Shown here: positions 1 through 9,100 of the stretch, in pieces
Numbering within the stretch: position 1 is the first letter of the stretch
Layout of the letters: the number at the start of each line of letters is the position of its first letter
Source of the DNA: Chromera velia
Lineage: Eukaryota > Sar > Chromeraceae
DNA length: 15,000 bases
Assembly (NCBI GenBank): GCA_018398765.1
Contig: JAHBMJ010004878.1
Span: 1 to 15,000, forward strand
Direction of reading: 5' to 3'
Translations under genes and position numbers: made by a program
The notes under the pieces: generated by a model
Databases searched by the model: none
What the model was told of the DNA's origin: nothing
The model's input: the letters and a program-made list of their open reading frames with translations, nothing else

Positions 1-43
<43 letters not shown>
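1..43. repeat. (CT)n microsatellite
   Basis: Near-perfect CT dinucleotide array with one interruption (G at position 10) at the left edge of the window. It may continue outside. Confidence 0.95.
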
Positions 44-45
<2 letters not shown>

Positions 46-333
46 GGGCCGCGTCATTCCATCTGATGGCATTTCACCGCCCTCATTTCCTCTTCTCCTT
101 TTCCTGGCATTTCCATGCATCAGTGTCCTTCCGACCTTCTCACGCCGCCTTTTGTCTTCCTTCTTCTACTTCTGCTCTTCCTTGTGACTTGGTTTCCCGA
201 TGAATTTCCTCTTGCAGTCTCAGTTTTTCTCTCTCTCTCTCTCTGTCACTCTTTTCCTCATTTCCTCGCCTTTTTCCCTCCTTTCCCATCCCTTTCTCCG
301 CCATCCTGCCCATCCACCACCACCCCTTCTTTC

Positions 334-419
334 TTTTGTGTTTTCGAACGGTCATCTCCCTTGCAAAATTATTTTTTATTTATTTTGTGTTTTCGAACGG
401 TCATCTCCCTTGCAAAATT
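334..419 (+). repeat. Perfect 37-bp direct repeat with 12-bp spacer
   Basis: Positions 334-370 and 383-419 are identical over 37 bases, from ttttgtgttttcgaac to cccttgcaaaatt, separated by a 12-base AT spacer. The unit is complex sequence and not a simple repeat, so it reflects a recent local duplication. It lies in probable intron sequence. Confidence 0.95.
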
Positions 420-496
420 TCCAAAGGTCACCTGCCTGCCTGGAGTAATGTTTCTGTCTTCTTCCCCTCCTTCCCGTTTGTGTAATGCGCCTGCAG

Positions 497-2635
497 GACG
501 ACGAAAATATGTGTTCGCAGCAGGGGGGCAGAGAAAGACGACGGGGGGGGGGGGGGGGGAGAGGTTCCCGGGGGGGGAACAGAGGCGGGAGCTCAAAGGG
601 GTCAGGTGAGGCAAAAAATCATGTGTGCAGACTTTTCGCCTGATGGCCACAGGTTAGCGTGCGGGTCCACAGATGGCATCCTTTTCATTGTAGATTCATC
701 GGCTGGGTTGACCCTGAGGTCCGAGAATCTCCCCAAGAGACCAAAAATTCGGGCACTTCACTGGGGACCTGCCGGTGAGGCCGTGTTGTTGGTCCCGGAG
801 GCTGACAGGAAGGGGGGGGTAGGAAAGCGTGTGAGTGCACCCCGGTTGAATCGAGAGAAGAGCGGGATCAGTGAAACGGGTTCTGTGGCTGGAAGTGGGG
901 TGATGCCACACGGAGGTCCACGTGTCCAGTTGCCTGGGAGTAATTTGGGGGGGTACGTATTTCATATTTTCCTCGGGGGCCTGCCACCGAGAAGAGTCGC
1001 TTCTTTGAAACCTTGGGGTGCCGTCGCAGGGCTGCATGCAGTGTTTGGGCTGCAGGGGACTGCGCTGTCTCGCGATCACACGGGGCGACTGCAGAGCATC
1101 ACGAATGGATTGAACGGCCCGGAAAAGTCACCGGAAATGACGTTGGTGACGCTCTCCCCTTTGTCTTCTCGCTTCGCTTTGTGTTTGTACAGGAAAAATG
1201 AGGAATCTGTTGATGGAGGTAGAAGCGTGACTGTGACATTGTGTTGTTTGCCCACAGGTCGTTCTGAGCTTGTGTTTCTATCAGAGCCGCCTGAGAACGC
1301 GGGAAACGGAATTGCAGCAGAGTTTGCTGATCCATTGGAAGACGACGACAAAGAAGACGAAGGGGACGAGAACGAATCACAGGAAGGAGAAGGGAATGAG
1401 GGAGGAGATGAACAGGAAAGGATGAAACATCGAAAGTCAACTGTTTCCTTTGAGGAGGACGGAGACTCTCTCGTCAAATTGAAAAAAAGTAAAACCGCGA
1501 CGAGAAAATCAGAAGCGCAGCAATATAGGATGGCGCTTATTCGGAAAAGAAAAACAGTCTTTGCATGGTCTCATAATGAGACTTTGTTTGCAGTGGCATC
1601 CTCTGTCACCCTCCATATGTTTTCTTTGACTGCTGACAGAGCGCATTTAGCGCCTCCGTTGGACACCCCATACATTTACAGTTTCTCTCATTTACTCATG
1701 GAAGAAAACCTCGAACTGCCGAGTGCCGTCTCTTCTCTTTCCTTTGCTCCTGGGGATGCGCGGCTAGTCATCGGTTGGGTTTCCCCACGCTTTCTTTCGC
1801 TTCCCCTCGCATCCATTTTTTCTGTTGACGGCCTGAGGGAACTTCAGAGACTGGAGGCGGGCGCGAATGTGTATGCGTCAATTCTCGCCTCCACAGCGAG
1901 CGTGGAAGGAGACCAGACTCCAAAAGAAGCAGTGCACGTGTATTGGTGGTCTCGAAACAAGGGGGGAGCAGTTGAGGGAGGAGATAAGGGTGAGGGAGAA
2001 AAGGGGAAAAAGACAGAGGAGGGAAATGCAAAAGGTCCTGCAGGTCTGGCTGCAGCAGCAGCAGCAGCAGTGAAAGAGAATTCAACGGTGTTCGTTGCAG
2101 ACAGAAAGGGAAGAGTTGCAGTTTGGCAAATCTTTTCAGGCCCCTCTGTAGATCAGTACGCGTCGAAGCTCATCACCACCTTGAGCCTTCCTGGTCAACC
2201 GAAGACTTACACACTCAATAGAAAGGCCTCTCTGTTGGCCTTTGCGGGCAACTTTGAGGATGTCACTTTCTGGCCTGTGGAACACATAGAAAATGGACAG
2301 ACGAAGTGGTACACAAAGTCTCTGCAAAAATTGAGCAGTAGTGTAAGCCGACTTTACTTTTGTCCTAATGCTTCAAGAAAATTTAGACGCCAGATCTGCT
2401 TGTTGTTTCTCTCTTTTCTCTTTTCTTCCTCTCGAGACGGTCTCTGAGGCACTCACTCCTTCGTTCACCTCTGATTTCAGATGCGGAGGAAGACATGCAG
2501 ACTGTGTGCAAGCAAGTCTCTGCATCATCATCTGATGGTTTTGGCTGGCTGTGTCTCTGACTCGTGGCTTCCATTCTTTTTTGCCTTTCCTTTTGGTCTC
2601 TCGGTTGGTTGTCTGTGTTCAAGTGTTGGGGCATA

Positions 2636-2694
<59 letters not shown>

Positions 2695-4364
2695 TTGGTT
2701 TTAGCTCCAATCATTCAAGATAAAGATCTCCGAGCTGGTCGCATGCACGATTCAACGAATCGAAATGCACATGAACAACGAGTGGGATGCTTTCATCCGC
2801 CGTACACAGAAATTATATGTTTTCCGATATGCCTGCAATCTCTCTTGATTTTCTTCTTCATGAGTGCAGGCGAGGGAGATGGTGTTCTCTCCTGATGGCA
2901 CTTCTCTTTGTGTGGACTCCTCGTCTGGTCCCGATGAGACCCCCATGCTCGAGTTAGTCCCCACTTCCAGGCTCACAGTGGGGGGGCACAGGGAGCACAC
3001 GGTAGCGTTAAAACCCTCGACTGATGGATTTGATTGGAGAGTCGCGGCCTGGGTGGACAGGGGGGAGGGAGGCAGGCAGAGAGGGGGTCAGAGAGACATA
3101 CCTGTGTTTGTTTTTACCTCTAGCCACCATCTGCATGTGGGTCAGTACGTTCCTGTGTCCCTGCCGGGATCGCAGGGACCAGTTCTCGGATGCCAGGCAC
3201 TCTCGAGTGGTGCTGCCCTGAGTGATCCGAGATTCCTCCAGTCCCTTGCATCGCTCAGGGGGCGTAAGAACCAGGCAAACGTTGATGACACCCTACAGAG
3301 TCTGCTCTCTGGCCCCAGCAGTGCTCCCGACCCCCTGACTGGCCAATGGCTTCTTCACACAATGATAGTGGCTCTCGTCCACCAATCGTCCGAAAGGGAG
3401 AAAGCAAAAGAGCATCTCGTGGTGGACTCAAAAGAAGTGACAGCTCCGGGGGAGGGGCAAATTCGTCCTGGCCTGACTGACGCAGAGACAGCGACACCGA
3501 CAAACAGGGCGTCAGTTAGGGCTTCAATGCGGTCCCGCAAATCGATTTTTCCTCTTTTTCAGAGAAAGTCAAGTTTCCATCCTCCACAGGATGATCAGAC
3601 TCCTAGAATAGCAAAGCCAGGCATAGATGAGCAGAGTGAAGACAGCGAAAAGGACAACAATAGAATGAGAATATCGAAGGGGGTTAGGCGAAAGTCTCTT
3701 GTCACAGTTGAAGCAGTGCACGCAGTAGCCACTGCAAATCCTCTTGCTGCAATTCAGTTGAATCTGCCAGTTCTTGAGTCCGATTCTTGGTCTTGGAAGA
3801 ATTCGAAAAGGAGAGAGATGCAACCAGAGGCACCCAAGGCCTCCGAGGCGTCCATGTTCCCACTAGCAATTGCGTTGGTGCACGACATTAGAGAATTGAT
3901 TATTGGAATGGCGAGAGATCTGATGGCAACATTGAAGGGGGGGGGTTTCGGTGGAGAGAAAGACCTCCCAGATTACTTTGCGTCCCCGGATCCTTTGCTT
4001 TCTTGCGCAAATGCGCAGTACTGTGCGACGAAGCTGATTGAGAACTACCCTGAGTATCTGGACCTCGCCCGCCTTCTCCTGGACGCCTGCGTTGCCCCTA
4101 TCGGCTCAGGCAGGTGAGTGAGTGAGTGCATGAATGAGGACGAAGACGAGGGAGAAGGGTAGTGGCACTAAGTGAAAAAGTCAAAGTACATGCAAGAATC
4201 GCTGTCTGAGCAGTTTCCTTGGTGGTGAGACTCTAGTTTGCACTTGATTTTCTTCAGGGATTGCCTGCTCCCTCTGTATTAGTCTGCTTGCATGCCGGCC
4301 TGTCTGTCTCTCTGTCTGTCTAAAGAAAGAGAAAAAGGGAAAGAAAAGACGATATTGTCTGTCT

Positions 4365-4395
<31 letters not shown>

Positions 4396-4463
4396 GTCTG
4401 TCTGAAGAAAGAGAAAAAGGGAAAGAAAAGACGATATTGTCTGTCTGTCTGTCTGTCTCTCTC

Positions 4464-4498
<35 letters not shown>

Positions 4499-5705
4499 GT
4501 CTGAAGAAAGAGAAAAAGGGAAAGAAAAGACGATATTGTCTCTCTGTCTGTCTGTCTGTCTGTCTCTCTGTCTGTCTGAAGAAAGAGAAAAAGGGAAAGA
4601 AAAGACGATATTGTCTGTCTGTCTGTCCGTCCGTCCGTCCGTCCGTCCGTCTGTTTGTCCGTCTGTCTGTCTCTCTGTCTGTCTCTCTGGACACAGTCTG
4701 TCTGTCTCTCTGCAGGTTCGTGCCTCTGGTTGGGGTTCCACGAGTCCGAGGCTGGCCCGCGTCTGCGTTTGTGGAGGGCACAGATCTGTTCGCTGCTGGG
4801 ACAAACGGAGAGACCTCACGCACGCTGCGGTGGCCCGACAGGCCACCCAAACTGGACACCTGCGTCTTCAGTGAAGCAGTGGCGGATGCTCTTCTTCCCG
4901 TCCGCAGGTGAGGGAGCATACAGAGGAGCTTTCAGGGGTGTTCGTGTGCTTTCTTTCACCGTTTGCGTTCAGAATTTTGACATGAACAATACCCCGTACC
5001 GCCTGTATAGAGAGTCCAGGAGAAAGATCCAGAGGGAACCGGCAGAGGGCGGCGGAGAGTGGAAACTCATCAAGAGTTCACGGCCGCAAACTTAATGATG
5101 AGAACAGAAGAAACTTCCATTTTGTCCCGGGCTCTGTCTCTTTTCATAAAATAGAAAGGAATTCGTTCGACCACCGGGGCCGTTCTCAGGTTGTCTGTGA
5201 TTTTGTTTTCATTTCACGATCCATTCAGTGATTTCAATCTGGAGGCTTTATACTGGTTTTCGACAAAAACAAGTAAAGATGTAAAACCGTCCTCTCATGT
5301 GATCTTTGCAGATCGGAAGGGGGGGAACAGAACGACAGCGTGAGCAAGTAAGCTGGCTGGAGGAGCCATTGCATCTTCTTCTGTTCTGGGCGGATCTCTT
5401 CTTAGACAGAAATGAGAAAGTTCGGAAAAGAAGAAAGAGTCGGGGCAGAGAGAGCGCACATACTGATAAGGCAGAGACCGAAGTATCTAGGAAGAGATGC
5501 AGGCAGAGACATAAGCAACGCCACTGACAGACGCACAGGCAGGCAGGCAGGCAGGCAGGCAGGAAGGAAAGCACAAAGAGTACGCGAATTGAGGAGACAC
5601 AGAGAATGAGGGAGGCAAAAAGTTACTGGCACCTTTCGATCTCTGTTTCTGTCCCTCTGCAGCTCCTTTCTTAATCTCTTCTTTCATGCAGCTTCTTGGC
5701 CTCTG

Positions 5706-5740
<35 letters not shown>

Positions 5741-6046
5741 CGCAGTAAGAAGACTTAGAGAAAAGACAAATTTGACGTTTTTTCTCTCTCCCCGTCTATT
5801 GTCTGCAGGGACTCGGAGAGCTTCGAGGTCTTCCGTGCCATGATCGGATACTGGCCCTGTCTGAACGCTATCATGAAATCAGACGTGCCTGAGCTGATCA
5901 CACACTCACTCACGAGGGCCACCCTCTCCTACCGATGGGCAGGGTACGGATGGAAGATGACAGCAGCAGAGACGCTCTTTCAGGTCTGTCTGTTATGTCT
6001 CCCTCGCTCTCTACCTCCCTCTCTTCATTTTGTCTATCTTCCAATG

Positions 6047-6113
<67 letters not shown>

Positions 6114-9100
6114 AAGGACTCCCGCCCTCTCTCTTCTCTGTCCGTCGAATTCGGTTTTCTTTGTTTTGTTTTCTCACTTTGTTTTTTGCCGGCTCCAGCC
6201 AGAACTTCTCACTTCGGAATCGATTTTCTTCACAAGAGAATGTGAAATGAAGCGTGCACGGTAAGGACAGAGAAAATGCGGGTGTGCGAATGTCCCTCCC
6301 CGTTTCATCTGAGAGAATAGCATCCTTTATTCAATTGCGCGGCCTGCCCTGAACCGGCGAATTTGCTCTGACTGCCTGCCTGCCTGACTGCCTGACTGCA
6401 GATAATTTACATATGCGTTTTTGTGTTTTTTGGGTCACTCCTGATGGGTTGTAGTTCTTCCAATCCTGTGAATATCGGCCAGCTGCTCTGTCCCCCTGAG
6501 GACATGGACAGCGCAAATCGTACAGAATCCAGGGCAGAGGAGGCTACTGAGGAAGGGCGTGTTGAGGGGGGGCTGGCGAATAACCCCCTTTTCTGGATTG
6601 TTTTGAGGACAGCGGTTTACTGTTTTGTGGCATGCAACACTCTTCTCAGAGTGGTGCAGGACATTTGTATCATGTTCGGGGCAATCGATCAAAAATTGGG
6701 CGACGTTTCTGTTCGGTTAGTTTGGGGGGAATAAAGGAACAGTTGTTTGGTTCATTCACTTATTGAGGCATGAAAAGGGTATGGATACAACTTTAGCTCA
6801 TAGGAAAGAAGGTGTGCAGACAAGGCTTAGAAGCTATGAACTGAATGTGTCGGTAATACGCTATCTGTGTGGATTCGCAGCGAAGAAAGAAAGAACGACT
6901 TCACATGTTGATGAATGCTGCATGCAGATGTTTTCATGTTCCCACTTAATTTGAGAGAGTTGTTCTCCGTTCTGATTTCATTCCAATCGGCAGAGTCTTG
7001 CTGCATCCTGATTCCCCGAAGACTCATGTGTGCTTCATTAAATGCTTATATTGTGTCTGTACATTTGGACACTTCTGTGTATCTTTCTTTCTGTGCAGAT
7101 ACGTCGGACAGTCGGGTCGATACCTTCGGGAGCCATACAAATTTCTCTCTGTTCTCTGTTCTCTGTTCATCATCTTCATCCTCGGCATTCTGTTTGAGGG
7201 AATTCTGGAAAACGTCCAGGACACAGGCACATTCATGGATGCAGGGCAGTACGACATCGCGGTGATCTACGTGTTTGGGATCGCATTGATGCTACTGTTC
7301 ATCAAACTTCTCGACCTTTACAGATCCTTCTACCTGGTCTCTGTGTACATCTACGCTCTGTTCAGAATCCTCAGAGACCTCAGGGGTTTTCTACTTATCC
7401 TCGCAACAGTGCAGGTTCGTGGGCAGTCGTCAGATTTCCTCCTTCCTGCCTTTCCTCTGCGATTCTTGACCTCTTTCCTTCTTCTTTTTGTTGCCGATGC
7501 GTCATGCATCGCGTTCTTTCGGTCTGTCTTCCTCGAAGATTTGTTTATCCTTGTCTGGTAAGCACGTATTTCTCTCTCTCTTCGATTCATTTATTGCAGG
7601 TTTCCTTCAGCTTGCTCTTCCTGGTGATCTTCTCTGTCGAGCCTCCGTCGGACCTGTACGACATCGACGCGGGGTTCTTCAATTCCTTCGCCAAGGGGTG
7701 GGTGGGTAGGTGGGCCTGTCAGAATTAAAGGAGAGGCTGTCCTCGAGCTTTCTGTCCTTCTGATGGAATTCGAATCCTCTTCTCCTGTGCCATTTGTGGA
7801 TCTCTCTAGCCTTTTTGTTGGGGTTGGAGCTTGAGAAAGCCTTGCAGTCGGCTTTAGCCCAAGGAAGAGACGAAAGGCTATTCATATCCTTGTCCGAAGC
7901 CCAATCTTTTGTCGTTGATTGAAAACTGATAGTCTCATCATTGGCTTGACATCTGCCCTACAATTTTGTGCATAGATGCTCGTGCAAGCTGTGTTCTCTG
8001 GTCTGACTGACTGACTGACTCTGTTATCCTCTCTGCAGGTATGTGTACGCATTCCTGGGAGACTTCAGCTCCTACATCCAGTTCGAGGCGTCACAGTACG
8101 TGGCGGTGTTCTTGGTGATTCTCCACTTCATCATCAACATCATCATGATCAACGCCCTCATCGCCCTCATATCCTCGTCCTGGGAGGCCGCCATCTCGGG
8201 CTCGGAGGTGAACTCAGTAAGGTAGGCACGCACTCTTTCTCTCTTTCTTTCTGCCTTTCCGCAGGTGGTGGCCAAAAAGTGAAGCACTCAGTAGAACAAA
8301 GACGGCAGAGAGAAAGATGTGCAGACAGAGAGACAGCCAAACTAGCTTCTAGAGACACACACAAACACATCGACACGTCGAAGTCACGCCGTCGGGAAGG
8401 CTTCGGTCTCTGGAGGGCAGATTTTTACACACGGAGAGAAACTCGAGAACGCCTCGCAGATAATTAAATTCTATTTCTTTCAAACACAAAACTCTCCTCC
8501 AGCCTGCGGACAGCCACTGCCTGGTTCTTTTCACTTCGTCATTCAATTTGTAGTTCAACTTCCTTTCTTTCCCCTTCCGCTTTTTTGCTCTGTTCTGTGC
8601 AGAGAGCGTCTGAGCGTCTTGGAGTCCCTCGAGGCCATATACTGTAGAAGGAGGGAGCCGAACCCCGCAACACTCCCCTCGTGTATATTCTTCGCCCAAA
8701 GTGAGCGGAAGAAGAAGCTGCAGGAAAAGACACTCGACAAAGAAGGGGGCCCGGGAGTCCTGGCCCTGTCGGCAGCGACTGCAGGAGGGGGGGGAGACGG
8801 AGGTGCCCTATCGGGAGCAGGAGAGCAAATTTTGAAGGACATCGCCGAAGCCCTCGGCAGGATAGAAGCCGGCCAAAATTCCATCCAATCATCGAGAGAA
8901 AAGCGGAATGAGGGCCCATCTCAGGTTGCTGAGCAAGTGGCAATAACAACATCCGAGCTCCTCCAAGCAGTGTCAGGAGAGCGGCCCTTGAGAGATTACT
9001 CCAATCTTTTCAATCAGACAGCAGAAGAAGACATTTTACCTGTAGATTCCCCGGAAAGTCTCTTCAGGTTGTATGAGGTGGCCCTACAGATGAAGGGACC

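Larger units (their letters stand above)
1..496 (+). other. Probable intron or 5' flank of the channel gene
   Basis: This stretch is strongly pyrimidine-rich on the + strand with (CT) tracts, like the other introns here, and ends in a clear acceptor (gcgcctgcag). I find no exon in it. Its open frames are low-complexity Leu/Ser/Phe/Pro runs. The preceding exon is probably left of the window. Confidence 0.5.
5809..8221 (+). other. TRP/polycystin-type six-transmembrane ion channel core
   Basis: The pre-S1 segment carries the TRP-like pattern ELITHSLTRATLSYRW then GYGWKM. S1 is IIYICVFVFFGSLLMG, encoded right after the tgcag acceptor at 6401. S2 runs about FWIVLRTAVYCFVACNTL (6591 on), and S3 KFLSVLCSLFIIFILGILF (7139 on). 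S4 is AVIYVFGIALMLLFIKL (7259 on). The S4-S5 linker and S5 include FRILRDLRGFLLIL, a signature of TRP channels. The pore loop has AFLGDFSSY (8049-8075) and S6 ends in INALIALISSSWE. S4 has few positive charges, so strong voltage gating is unlikely. The LGDF-type filter fits a non-selective cation channel, possibly Ca2+ permeable. This is the best-supported domain in the window. Confidence 0.88.

Noticed and set aside
4181-4919. Long minus-strand open frames full of RQTD repeats
   Set aside because: They are translations of the CTGT tetranucleotide array and its 38-bp units within an intron. Codon content is dictated by the repeat and the frame disagrees with the well-supported + strand exons on either side.
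4973-5095. Open + strand stretch beginning NFDMNNTPYRLYRES, after a ttcag acceptor
   Set aside because: It looks protein-like but is in the wrong phase for the exon ending at 4907. Reading in the required phase meets TGA at 4980, while the exon at 5809 joins 4907 in perfect phase.
6199-6260. Possible exon PELLTSESIFFTREC between a ccag acceptor and gtaagg donor
   Set aside because: It is in frame, but using it forces the next exon to start at 6455 and removes the S1 segment. Skipping it and starting at 6402 gives a complete channel.
8279-8467. Open frame in the intron 8222-8602 (MKHSVEQRRQRERCADRE)
   Set aside because: It is purine-rich, low complexity, has no homology that I recognise, and the flanking channel exons join across it in phase.
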